DNA of 11,515 nt from Deltaproteobacteria bacterium (lineage in GTDB: Bacteria > Desulfobacterota > Binatia > DP-6). The notes under the pieces were generated by a model. That model worked only from the letters and a program-made list of their open reading frames with translations. It had not been told where the DNA came from and made no database searches. A program made the translations under genes and the position numbers. Location of the stretch: the NCBI GenBank assembly GCA_005879205.1, contig VBLD01000039.1:1-11515 (forward strand). The letters run 5' to 3'. Of this stretch, positions 1-6,976 are shown piece after piece. Numbering within the stretch: the first letter of the stretch is position 1; each line of letters starts with the position of its first letter.

Positions 1-1
1 C

Positions 2-1280
2 TCGCTCATGAAGGACCAGGTCGACGGACTCGCGCGCAACGGCTTCCGCGCGACGGTCCTCAACTCGACGCTCGACTGGGAGACCCGTCGCGACCGCCTC
101 CGACGGCTCGCCGCGGGCGAGTACGAGCTCGTCTACGTGGCACCCGAAGGGCTCGAGGGCGGGCTGCGGAGCTTCCTCGGCGGCGTGCGCGTGTCGCTCG
201 TCGGCGGGCGACGCGGCGCACTGCATCTCGGAGTGGGGACACGATTTCCGCCCTGCCTACCGGCGGCTGCGCGGGCTCAAGCACGAGCTCGGCGGCGTTC
301 CGATCCTGGCCCTCACCGCCACCGCCACCCGCCGTGTGGCCGGCGACATCATCCGCCAGCTCGGCATGGTGAAGCCCGACGGCTTCAAGGGCTCCTTCTT
401 CCGGTCGAACCTCGTGCTCACCGCGCACAAGAAGGGCGACGGCCGCGGGTCGCGGAAGGACCTCCTGACCTACGTCCGCCGGCGCGCCGGCGAGAGCGGC
501 ATCATCTACGCGCTCACGCGGAAGAACGTCGAGTCGCTGGCCGAGTTCCTCCGCGGCGCCGGGGTGCGCGCCGTGCCGTATCACGCCGGGCTCGAGGACG
601 CCGTGCGCGCGCGGCACCAGGACGCCTTCGCGCGCGACGAGGCCGACGTCGTGGTGGCGACGATCGCCTTCGGGATGGGCATCGACAAGTCGAACGTCCG
701 CTACGTGATCCACCGCGAGATGCCCCGCTCGATCGAGGGCTACTACCAGGAGATCGGCCGCGCCGGCCGCGACGGCCTCGAGAGCGACTGCATGCTCCTC
801 TACTCCTGGGCCGACGTGCTCGGCCATCGACGCCTGCAGGAGGGCATCGAGGACCTCGAGCTCCGTCGCGAGGCGCAGCGCAAGAGCGTGGCCATGTACG
901 AGCTCGCCGAGGCGCCGGGCTGCCGCCAGCAGCGGCTCGTCGCCCACTTCGACGAGACGATCCCGGCGTGCGGCGCGGTCTGCGACTTCTGCCGCGGCAC
1001 GAGCTTCACGGACCTCGTCCAGCCGGTGCAGCCCGCGTCCGCGGCTCACGTCGCTCCGACGCACGATGGCGAGCTCTTCCAGCGCCTGCGCGTGCTCCGC
1101 CGCGCCCTCGCCGACGCCGAGGGCGTACCGGCCTACATCGTGTTCAGCGACGCCGTCCTCGCCCGCATGGCGGCGGCCTGCCCGACGGACGAGGCCGGAC
1201 TGCTCGCCGTGCCCGGCGTCGGGCCCGCGAAGCTGGCGCGCTACGGCGAGGCGTTCCTCCGCGCCCTGCGGCTCGGCTGA
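2..1280 (+). CDS. recQ: RecQ-family ATP-dependent DNA helicase, 5' partial and frameshifted
   Basis: A 3'-5' superfamily 2 DNA helicase acting in recombination and repair. The window opens inside motif Ia (SLMKDQVDGL), so about 75 N-terminal residues with motifs 0 and I are missing. Reading starts in frame 2 (motif Ib, YVAPEGLE), then must move to frame 3 at about 198-210, where CISEWGHDFRPAYRRL follows. After that come motif III (LTATAT), motif IV (GIIYALTRKNVE), motif V (ATIAFGMGIDKSNVR), motif VI (QEIGRAGRDG, 747-776), four zinc-ligand cysteines (codons at 921, 969, 981, 990) and an HRDC domain (about 1071-1274). Two things are odd. The Walker B box reads DAAH instead of DEAH (210-221), beside the shift. 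Only about 26 residues separate the zinc site from HRDC, so the RQC winged helix is absent. Family assignment is very secure; whether the gene is intact is not. The next gene follows after 41 bases. Confidence 0.9.
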
Positions 1281-1321
1281 CGGCCTTGCCTCGCGCCGGG
1301 TGGGGCGCTAGCTGGGATCCC

Positions 1322-1879
1322 ATGGCGCTCACCGAGAGTCGTGAGATCGCCCCCGGCGCTGCGTGTCCGGACTTCCGGCTGCCGTCGGTCGACGGCAAGG
1401 TGCACGCGCGCGACGACTTCCGCGCCGCGCCGGTGCTGGTCGTGATGTTCATCTGCAATCACTGCCCGTACGTCCAGGCGGTGGAGGACCGGATCGTCGC
1501 GCTCGATCGGGAGTACGCGCCGCGCGGCGTGCAGTTCGTCGGCATCTGTGCCAACGACCCGACCGACTATCCCGACGACCGGCCCGCGGAGCTCCTCCGG
1601 CGCTGGCGCGAGAAGGCGTACGGCTTCCCGTACCTGATCGACGAGTCGCAGGACGTGGCGCGCGCCTTCGGGGCGGTGTGCACGCCGGACATCTACGTGT
1701 TCGACCGCGAGCGGAGGCTCGCCTATCACGGCCGCATCGACGACAACTGGCAGCGGCCGGAGAAGGTCACGCAACGGGAGCTTGCCGCGGCGCTCGACGC
1801 GCTGCTCGCCGGCCGCCGGTCCCCGTCCGAGCAGCACCACTCGATCGGCTGCTCGATCAAGTGGCGGAAGGCGAGCTAG
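1322..1879 (+). CDS. Thioredoxin-fold (AhpC/TSA-like redoxin) family protein
   Basis: A 185-residue cytoplasmic protein with no signal peptide, related to thioredoxin-fold redoxins. Residues 41-51 read VMFICNHCPYV, putting a CxxC-type redox centre (Cys45, Cys48) after the first core strand. The resolving-loop motif CTPD at 120-123 carries the expected cis-proline, and an extra Cys120 precedes it. The C-terminal SIGCSIKW (174-181) is the conserved tail of this subfamily, which is usually annotated simply as thioredoxin family protein. The likely role is thiol-disulfide exchange or peroxide reduction; the substrate is not known. The ATG at 1322 is chosen because the redoxin domain begins directly after it, while the frame upstream belongs to a shadow of recQ. 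It lies 41 bases after recQ with no clear Shine-Dalgarno sequence, so co-transcription is plausible but unproven. Confidence 0.85.
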   Translation: MALTESREIAPGAACPDFRLPSVDGKVHARDDFRAAPVLVVMFICNHCPYVQAVEDRIVALDREYAPRGVQFVGICANDPTDYPDDRPAELLRRWREKAYGFPYLIDESQDVARAFGAVCTPDIYVFDRERRLAYHGRIDDNWQRPEKVTQRELAAALDALLAGRRSPSEQHHSIGCSIKWRKAS

Positions 1880-1936
1880 CCTCCCGCTCGCAGTCCATTG
1901 TAGACGGCGCCTTCTTACCCGCGCTGGAAATTCTTC

Positions 1937-1966
1937 TTGACGCACAGTCAGCGCCGGGGGTAGACG
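1937..1966 (+). promoter_or_regulatory. Weak candidate sigma70-type promoter before the propeller gene
   Basis: The 97 bases between the thioredoxin-like gene and the propeller gene are visibly less GC-rich than their surroundings. TTGACG (1937-1942, five of six matches to the -35 consensus) is followed 18 bases later by TAGACG (1961-1966, three of six matches to the -10 consensus). The start site would lie near 1973, just before the ATG codons at 1977 and 1989. This is a pattern match only, and the -10 box is poor. Confidence 0.2.
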
Positions 1967-1976
1967 CGCATGGCGA

Positions 1977-3799
1977 ATGGGGTGCGGCATGCGATGTCTC
2001 GCATCGTTTGTACTTTCCGGCACGCTTGGACTCCTACTGCCCGCTGCAGCGCTCGGTTGGCAGGTCTCGCTGGGGGGGGACCTCGCAACGTCGGTCAAGA
2101 TCGACGCGGCCGGTGACGTGGTTGCCGCAGGTGACGGAGACCCGAGCGGGGGTCGCGCACTACGCGTCGCAAAATTCGAAGGCGCCACCGGCCGCAAGCG
2201 GTGGGAGCGTCTGTTCGGAGACATCGGCGTGTTTACGCTCTTGGCAAGTCTGCGCGACGCGTTGGCGCTCGATGTAGCCGGGGACGTCTTCGCATCGAGC
2301 TTCGGATCGACACTGAAGCTCTCCGGCGCCACCGGTTCCACCTTATGGCGGACGGATATCAGCGACCCAGCATTTATCCACGCCATCGCGGTGGATCCGG
2401 CCGGAAACGTCTTCGTGGCGGCTGAGATCTGTCCGGCCCCATGCACGAACTCCGTGGACCTGTTTGTCGTCATCAAATACTCCGGAGCGGATGGGTCCGA
2501 GCTCTGGCGCTACACCCTTGGTGGCAACACCAGCACGGAAGGCCGCGCAACCGCCGTGACCGTCGACGGGAACGGGAACGCGGTCGCGGAAGGACTGGAC
2601 CAGACCGAACAGCTCACCGTCGTGAAGATCGCCGCTGCCGATGGGAGCGAGCTCTGGCGTCAGGTCGTGCCGGGGTTGAGCTCCGCGACCAGCAGCGGAG
2701 AAGGTGCCATTGCCGTCGACGCATCGGGGGATGTCGTGGCAGGCGGTGAGACGGGATGCGGCCACGGGTGCGATTTCACGGTCGCCAAGCTGTCCGGGAC
2801 CGATGGCACGCAGATCTGGCAGTACGTGGAGGGTGATAGTGAGCCTGGGGGGGCCCCCCCGAGGAGGTCGTCGCGGTGCGGATCGACGCTTCCGGCGACG
2901 TGGTTGCGGCCGGGAGCACGCTTTTCCCGTTCCCGCTGAACGTCGTGAAGCTCTCGGGCTCGACGGGGGCGGAGATCTGGAGGACGAACGCCGGAGGTGC
3001 CGGAGCCGAGATCTCCGACGTGGCGATCGATGACGCGGACGATCCGGTGGTCGCAGGGAAGGACACCACTGTCTACGGGTTCTTCGTCGCCAAGCTCGAC
3101 GCCGGAAGCGGCACGCCTGTCTGGATGCAGACGGTCGGAGGGACGTTCGAGTCGGAGATCGGACGGGCGAACGCGGTCGCTCTCGGCGCGGGACACGTGG
3201 CGGCCGCGGGCAGGACGCCCAACAACCTACCGTACTCCTCGGGTCCGGGCTTCACCGTCGTCGACTTCGCGGGCGGAATCGGCGGAAAGCGTCTCAGGGT
3301 ACGTGACAAGGCCATCGATGCATCGAAGCGCAAGCTCAAGGCCCTCTCGAAGGATCCGCGCTTTCTGGCCGGTGCGGTCGGGAGCGCCGACGATCCGACC
3401 GTCAGCGGCGCGGTGCTCACCCTGGCCAATCCAACCACGGGCGAGACGTTCTCCGCCCCGCTGCCGGCAGGCAACTGGACCGCCGCGCCGCTCAATATCC
3501 CCGGTAACCAGTCCTACCGGTACCTGGACCGCAGCCTCGCCGCCGGACCCTGCAACTCGGTCATCGTGCACAGCGGCAAGCTTCTGCTGGCGACGTGCGT
3601 CGGGACCGGTCTCGGCTTCTCCCTCGACGAGCCGACCCAGGGGAGCCTCGACGTCCGGCTGACCATCGGGACTGCCTTCGAGTACTGCATGCACTTCGGT
3701 GGAACCGTCCGGAAGGACCAACCGACGTCGGGTGCGAGCCTGGGCTTCTTCGACGCCGCGGATGGACCGCCACCAAGCTGTCCCGCGGGCGGCCCATGA
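1977..3799 (+). CDS. Secreted eight-repeat beta-propeller protein with lineage-type C-terminal domain, frameshifted
   Basis: I do not recognise a named function. The first 27 residues form a Sec signal peptide: a short N-terminus with Arg6, a hydrophobic core (FVLSGTLGLLLPAAALG), then mature Trp28. A second ATG at 1989 would give a cleaner signal (MRCLASFVL) and is equally possible. Eight repeats of about 45 residues follow, with pattern W-x(n)-AVD-x-x-GDVVAAG-x(n)-VAKLSG-x-DG, like the tryptophan-docking repeats of PQQ-type propellers. A distinct domain of about 170 residues fills 3287-3796, with four cysteines (GPCNS, LATCVG, EYCMHF, PSCP) that could pair outside the cytoplasm. The frame changes from frame 3 to frame 2 at G7C7 (2847-2860): upstream frame 3 ends at 2939, while the repeat pattern continues in frame 2 from 2861. 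One missing base, or a -1 slip, joins the halves into about 607 residues. The gene ends 7 bases from the convergent galU stop. The likely role is extracellular or periplasmic binding; enzymatic activity is not indicated. Confidence 0.75.
2058..3277 (+). repeat. Eight tandem propeller-blade repeats in coding sequence
   Basis: Each unit begins with a tryptophan strand: GWQVSLGG, KRWERLFGD, LWRTDISD, LWRYTLGG, LWRQVVPG, IWQYVEGD, IWRTNAGG and VWMQTVGG. It then has an aspartate turn (typically VDASGDVVAAG) and ends in a strand such as FVVIKYSG, FTVAKLSG or NVVKLSG. Units 1-5 and the start of unit 6 are in frame 3; the rest of unit 6 and units 7-8 are in frame 2, so the periodicity itself shows where the frame breaks. 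The repeats are diverged at DNA level and look like old protein repeats, not a recent expansion. Eight W-docking units is the number found in quinoprotein-type propellers, but I see no PQQ-binding residues that I can assign. Confidence 0.7.
2847..2860. other. G7C7 homopolymer block at the frameshift point
   Basis: Seven G are followed directly by seven C, a perfect 14-base palindrome inside the propeller gene. It is the point at which the reading frame must change. One additional G or C would restore the frame. It is the only such long homopolymer in the window. In the upstream frame the bases from 2855 read C CCC CCG, which fits the X XXY YYZ shape of a -1 slippery site, and -1 is the direction needed. 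A base-calling or assembly slip is the simplest explanation. Confidence 0.8.
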
Positions 3800-3806
3800 A
3801 AAGGCG

Positions 3807-4673
3807 TCAGGACTCGAGCAGCTTCCGTAGTATCGGTCGGAGGCGTGGGCCGATATCCGGACGCTTCAACGCGAACGCGACCGTCGCCTCGATGAACCCG
3901 ACCTTCTCGCCGGCGTCGTAGCGCTCGCCCTCGACCTCGTAGCCGTGCAGCGTCTGCTCGCGCGCGAGGATCTGGAGGCCGTCGGTGAGCTGGATCTCCC
4001 CGCCCTTGCCCGGCGGCGTGCGCTCGAGGATGTCGAAGATCTCCGCCGGCAGCACGTAGCGGCCGGGAACGATCGCGAGGTTGGTCGGTGCCGTCCCGGC
4101 CGGAGGCTTCTCCACCAGCGACTCGATGCGGTGAAGGCGCTCGGCCACCCGCCGGCCGGCGATCACGCCGTAGAGCGGCGTCTGCTCGGCGGGCACGCCA
4201 CGCACGGCGATCACGGGGCCGTGCGCGGCATGGACGTCGAGGAGCTGGCGGATGCAGGGCACCGCGGCATCGATGATGTCGTCGCCGAGGAGGACGGCAA
4301 ACGGCTCGTTGCCGACCGCATGCCGGGCGGCCAGCACGGCATGCCCGAGACCGCGCGGCTCCTGCTGGCGAACGGAGACCACGTGGACCATCCGGGCGAT
4401 GTCGCGGACGAGCTGCAGGAGCTCGGGCTTCCCCTTCTCCTCGAGGAAGCGCTCGAGCTCAGGCGCGAAGTCGAAGTGGTCCTCGATGGCGCTCTTGCCG
4501 CGCCCCGTGACCAGCACGATCTCGGTGAGGCCGGAGTCGACGGCCTCCTGCACGACGTACTGGATCGTCGGGACGTCGACGATCGGCAGCATCTCCTTTG
4601 GCACGGCCTTGGTGGCCGGCAGGAAGCGGGTGCCGAGCCCCGCGGCGGGGATGACCGCCTTGCGCGGCTTCAC
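3807..4673 (-). CDS. galU: UTP--glucose-1-phosphate uridylyltransferase
   Basis: Makes UDP-glucose from UTP and glucose 1-phosphate in the cytoplasm, feeding lipopolysaccharide, capsule, trehalose and glycogen-type pathways. The 288-residue length is normal for bacterial GalU. The N-terminus AVIPAAGLGTRFLPATKAVP (6-25) is the nucleotide-binding signature, followed by KEMLPIVDVPTIQYVV. LLGDDIID (128-135) is the metal and sugar-phosphate loop, SLVEKPP (185-191) carries the conserved lysine, and GRYVLPAEIFDIL (204-216) and GKGGEIQLTD (222-231) are further family motifs. The start is GTG at 4673, which overlaps the dksA stop as GTGA. No Shine-Dalgarno sequence is visible in front of it, so translation probably depends on coupling to dksA. 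The 3' end lies 7 bases from the convergent propeller gene, with no terminator hairpin between them. Confidence 0.95.
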   Translation of the reverse strand: MKPRKAVIPAAGLGTRFLPATKAVPKEMLPIVDVPTIQYVVQEAVDSGLTEIVLVTGRGKSAIEDHFDFAPELERFLEEKGKPELLQLVRDIARMVHVVSVRQQEPRGLGHAVLAARHAVGNEPFAVLLGDDIIDAAVPCIRQLLDVHAAHGPVIAVRGVPAEQTPLYGVIAGRRVAERLHRIESLVEKPPAGTAPTNLAIVPGRYVLPAEIFDILERTPPGKGGEIQLTDGLQILAREQTLHGYEVEGERYDAGEKVGFIEATVAFALKRPDIGPRLRPILRKLLES

Positions 4674-5035
4674 GTGGTGCGGAGTCTACGCTCCTGCGCT
4701 TCCTGGAGCGACTTGCAGTCGATGCACAGGGTGGTCACGGGGCGCGCCCTCAGCCGCGCGATGCCGATGTCCGAGCCGCACTCCTCGCACTTCCCGTAGG
4801 AACCGTCGTCGATGCGCCCGAGCGCCTCGTCGATCTTCGAGATGAGCTTGCGCTCGCGGTCGCGGATGCGGAGCATCAGGTTGCGGTTGTCCTCCAGCGA
4901 CGCCCGATCCGTCGGGTCCGGGAACTGCTCGTCGGTCTCGCCCATGCCGCCGACCGTCCGCAGCGCCTCGGCGAGCAGCTCGTGACGCCGCTCGTGAAGC
5001 AGTTTTCGGAACGTGTTAAGTTCGCGCCGCCGCAT
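4670..5035 (-). CDS. dksA: DksA/TraR-family RNA polymerase-binding transcription factor
   Basis: A 121-residue DksA-type regulator that enters the RNA polymerase secondary channel and, with ppGpp, adjusts transcription in the stringent response. A helical coiled-coil arm (about 5-70) has at its tip FPDPTDRAS (38-46), which contains the D-x-x-D-x-A motif (Asp40, Asp43, Ala45) essential in E. coli DksA. NRDRERKLI-like helix sequence follows, as IRDRERKLISKIDEAL. The C-terminal zinc finger has Cys83, Cys86, Cys104 and Cys107, the same spacing as E. coli DksA with all four cysteines kept. The N-terminus is about 30 residues shorter than in E. coli. The ATG at 5035 is supported by GGAG six bases upstream. 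The open frame runs on a further 1.2 kb upstream but only as a shadow of larC. It is first in an operon with galU (GTGA overlap). Confidence 0.93.
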   Translation of the reverse strand: MRRRELNTFRKLLHERRHELLAEALRTVGGMGETDEQFPDPTDRASLEDNRNLMLRIRDRERKLISKIDEALGRIDDGSYGKCEECGSDIGIARLRARPVTTLCIDCKSLQEAQERRLRTT

Positions 5036-5041
5036 GGCGAA

Positions 5042-5045
5042 CTCC
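5042..5045 (-). promoter_or_regulatory. Ribosome binding site of dksA
   Basis: GGAG on the minus strand, six bases before the ATG at 5035. It fixes the dksA start and excludes the much longer open frame upstream. Confidence 0.6.
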
Positions 5046-5096
5046 GCGCAAACAAAACCCCTAGCACCACGCGTCCGGCCGCGCAATCGGAAAATC

Positions 5097-5100
5097 GAGG
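5097..5100 (+). promoter_or_regulatory. Ribosome binding site of larC
   Basis: GAGG, seven bases before the GTG at 5108. It supports this GTG as the larC start, and the family's N-terminal strand begins immediately there (MRIVVLDAF). Confidence 0.55.
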
Positions 5101-5107
5101 CGCTGGT

Positions 5108-6298
5108 GTGAGGATCGTCGTCCTCGACGCGTTCTCCGGCATCAGCGGCGACATGACGGTCGGTGCGCTGCTCGATCTCGGGCTGCCGCTCGACCGCATC
5201 CGTGAAGCGATCGCCGCGCTCGGCCTGCGCGACGTCGAGGTGGCGGCGGAGCGGGTCTCCCGCTCCGGCATCGCCGCCACGAAATTCCATGTGCGGATCC
5301 GCGGCCACCGCCCCGAGGCGGCGGGCCATGATCACGCACACCGGCCCTACGCCGACATCCGCGCCCTCCTCGGCGCGAGCGCGCTCCCGGCGCGCGTCAA
5401 GGAGAGCGCGCTCTCGATCTTTCGCCGGCTCGCCGAGGCCGAAGGCCGTGTCCACGACGTCGAGCCCGATGCCGTCGAGTTCCACGAGGTCGGCGCGCTC
5501 GACGCGATCGTCGACGTGGTGGGCGCGGCGCTCGGCTTGGCGCACCTCGGCGTCGAGGCGGTCTATGCAACGCCCCTGCCCCTCGGCCAGGGGCGCGTGG
5601 ACACGGCGCACGGACCGCTGCCGGTGCCGGCCCCGGCGGTCGTCGAGCTGCTGCGCGGGCGGCCCGTCCGGGCCGGGGACGGCACGGCGGAGCTCGTGAC
5701 GCCGACCGGCGCCGCGATCGTGGCCGCGCTCGCCGAGCGCCGGGCAGCACCCGAGATGCGGATCGAGGCCGTCGGATATGGCGCCGGCGACCGCGTGCTG
5801 CCGGACCGGCCGAACCTGCTTCGTGTCCTGGTGGGCGAGCCGCACGTGCCGGCGGGCGCCGACGAGGTCGTCGTGCTGGAGGCCACCATCGACGACCTCG
5901 CACCGCACATCTTCGAGCACGTCCTCGAGCGCCTGCTCGCCGCCGGGGCGCGCGACGCGTTCCTCGTCCCGGTGATCATGAAGAAGAGCCGCCCGGCGAC
6001 CATGCTGCGGGTGCTGGCGGCGCCACCGGACCGGGACCGGCTCGCCGCCATCGTCTTTGCCGAGACGTCGACCATCGGCCTGCGCTACACCACGTGGAGC
6101 CGCATGGTCCTGCCGCGGGAAGAGCGGAGCGTCGAGACGCCGTACGGACCGGTGCGGGTGAAGGTCGCGCATGCCCCCGACGGCACCATCAACGTCGCGC
6201 CCGAGATCGACGACTGCCGGCGGATCGCCCGCGAGCGAGGCGTCCCGCTGAAACTCGTGCACCAGGCGGCCGTGGCCGCCGGCCTGTCGAGCGCCTGA
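5108..6298 (+). CDS. larC: LarC, nickel insertion protein for the nickel-pincer nucleotide cofactor
   Basis: LarC is the CTP-dependent nickel chelatase that inserts nickel into pyridinium-3,5-bisthiocarboxylic acid mononucleotide, giving the cofactor of lactate racemase and related LarA enzymes. At 396 residues it has normal length. The N-terminal domain starts with VVLDAFSGISGDM (4-16), followed by EFHEVGALDAIVDVVG (124-139), TPLPLGQG (155-162) and VTPTGAA (197-203). A histidine-rich stretch, GHDHAHRPY (73-81), lies in the variable linker and may bind metal. The LarC2 part begins near 258 with ATIDDLAPHIFEHV and VPVIMKKSRPATML. Both parts are in one frame, unlike Lactobacillus plantarum where they are joined by ribosomal frameshifting. 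The GTG start is preceded by GAGG. No larA, larB or larE is in this window, so the enzyme using the cofactor must be elsewhere. The gene ends 9 bases from the convergent bioD stop. Confidence 0.93.
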   Translation: MRIVVLDAFSGISGDMTVGALLDLGLPLDRIREAIAALGLRDVEVAAERVSRSGIAATKFHVRIRGHRPEAAGHDHAHRPYADIRALLGASALPARVKESALSIFRRLAEAEGRVHDVEPDAVEFHEVGALDAIVDVVGAALGLAHLGVEAVYATPLPLGQGRVDTAHGPLPVPAPAVVELLRGRPVRAGDGTAELVTPTGAAIVAALAERRAAPEMRIEAVGYGAGDRVLPDRPNLLRVLVGEPHVPAGADEVVVLEATIDDLAPHIFEHVLERLLAAGARDAFLVPVIMKKSRPATMLRVLAAPPDRDRLAAIVFAETSTIGLRYTTWSRMVLPREERSVETPYGPVRVKVAHAPDGTINVAPEIDDCRRIARERGVPLKLVHQAAVAAGLSSA

Positions 6299-6307
6299 GG
6301 AGGTCGC

Positions 6308-6976
6308 TCAATAGGCGCCGCCGAGGGCCGCTTCGACGGCGAGCGGAGGTGCTGGGCCGTCGCCCGCCGGGGCGTGCGTCATCATGCCCAGGCAGCGAAG
6401 GCCGGTCAGCGCGGAGATCGCTGCAGCGTTGGTACTTGCCGACTCGTCCCGCGCCGCGGACGGCTCGGACAGGACGAAGCCGCGCACCGTGAGTCCGGCC
6501 GCCGCGGCGACCCGCGCCGTGAGCGCGCAGTGATTGATCGTGCCGAGACGGTTCGCGGCGACGATCAGCACGGGGAGCGAGACCCGGACCGCCAGGTCGA
6601 GCCAGGTGATCGAGCCACGGATCGGAACGAGCAGACCGCCTGCGCCCTCGACGAGTAGGACGTCGGCGGAGCCCGCGCGCTGCACGATCCGTGTGGCGAT
6701 GCGATCGACGTCGACCGTCCTGCCTTCGAGCTCGGCCGCGACGGCCGGCGCGAGCGGCGCGCGCAGGCGATAGGGGCATATCTCGTCGAGCGTGGCAGGG
6801 TCTGCCGCCGCGGCCCGGAGCCGGACGGCATCCTCGGGCTCCGCCGTTACCCCGGTCTCGATCGGCTTCATGACCGCGACCCGAATGCCGCGCGTCCGGA
6901 GCGCGCGCGCCAGGGCGCAGGCGACGAACGTCTTGCCCACACCGGTGTCGGTCCCCGTGACGAACAGCGCGCTCAC
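6308..6976 (-). CDS. bioD: Dethiobiotin synthetase
   Basis: ATP-dependent ring closure of 7,8-diaminopelargonic acid with carbon dioxide to dethiobiotin, the penultimate step of biotin synthesis. It is 222 residues long, as usual. The P-loop is GTDTGVGKT (8-16) with Lys15; KPIETG (37-42) carries the second active-site lysine; EGAGGLLVPI (110-119) is the conserved glycine-rich segment binding substrate and metal; ANRLGTINH (141-149) is the nucleotide-base region typical of BioD. The start is GTG at 6976, overlapping the bioA stop as GTGA; a GAGG lies about ten bases upstream inside bioA. It is last in the bioF-bioA-bioD operon and ends 9 bases from larC on the other strand. No bioB follows. 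Confidence 0.95.
   Translation of the reverse strand: MSALFVTGTDTGVGKTFVACALARALRTRGIRVAVMKPIETGVTAEPEDAVRLRAAAADPATLDEICPYRLRAPLAPAVAAELEGRTVDVDRIATRIVQRAGSADVLLVEGAGGLLVPIRGSITWLDLAVRVSLPVLIVAANRLGTINHCALTARVAAAAGLTVRGFVLSEPSAARDESASTNAAAISALTGLRCLGMMTHAPAGDGPAPPLAVEAALGGAY

Larger units (their letters stand above)
5036..5107. promoter_or_regulatory. Divergent dksA/larC intergenic region
   Basis: These 72 bases separate two divergent starts, so promoters for both the dksA-galU operon and larC must lie here or inside the opposite gene's 5' end. The region contains an AT-richer patch (AAACAAAACCCCTAG) next to dksA. I find no convincing -35/-10 pair on either strand and no operator-like inverted repeat. 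Confidence 0.4.

Noticed and set aside
1241..2476. A 411-codon minus-strand open frame across the thioredoxin-like gene and the propeller start
   Set aside because: It is antisense to two genes with clear protein motifs on the plus strand and has no recognisable domain.
3945..4799. A 284-codon plus-strand open frame opposite galU
   Set aside because: It is antisense to GalU, whose motifs are complete, and its translation resembles no protein family.
5036..5107. Promoter boxes for dksA and larC
   Set aside because: TTGCGC-like and TAG-containing hexamers occur, but spacing or match to consensus is poor on both strands, so no specific promoter is claimed.
4670..6262. A 530-codon open frame on the minus strand covering dksA and most of larC
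   Set aside because: Only the last 121 codons are DksA. The upstream part is antisense to the well-supported LarC, is Arg/Gly/His-rich low-complexity sequence, and a Shine-Dalgarno sequence marks the true start at 5035.
6265..6280. Inverted repeat GGCGGCCGTGGCCGCC near the larC end, as a terminator
   Set aside because: It lies inside larC codons (Ala-Val-Ala-Ala), has a loop of only two to four bases and no T tract. Such palindromes are common in GC-rich coding DNA.
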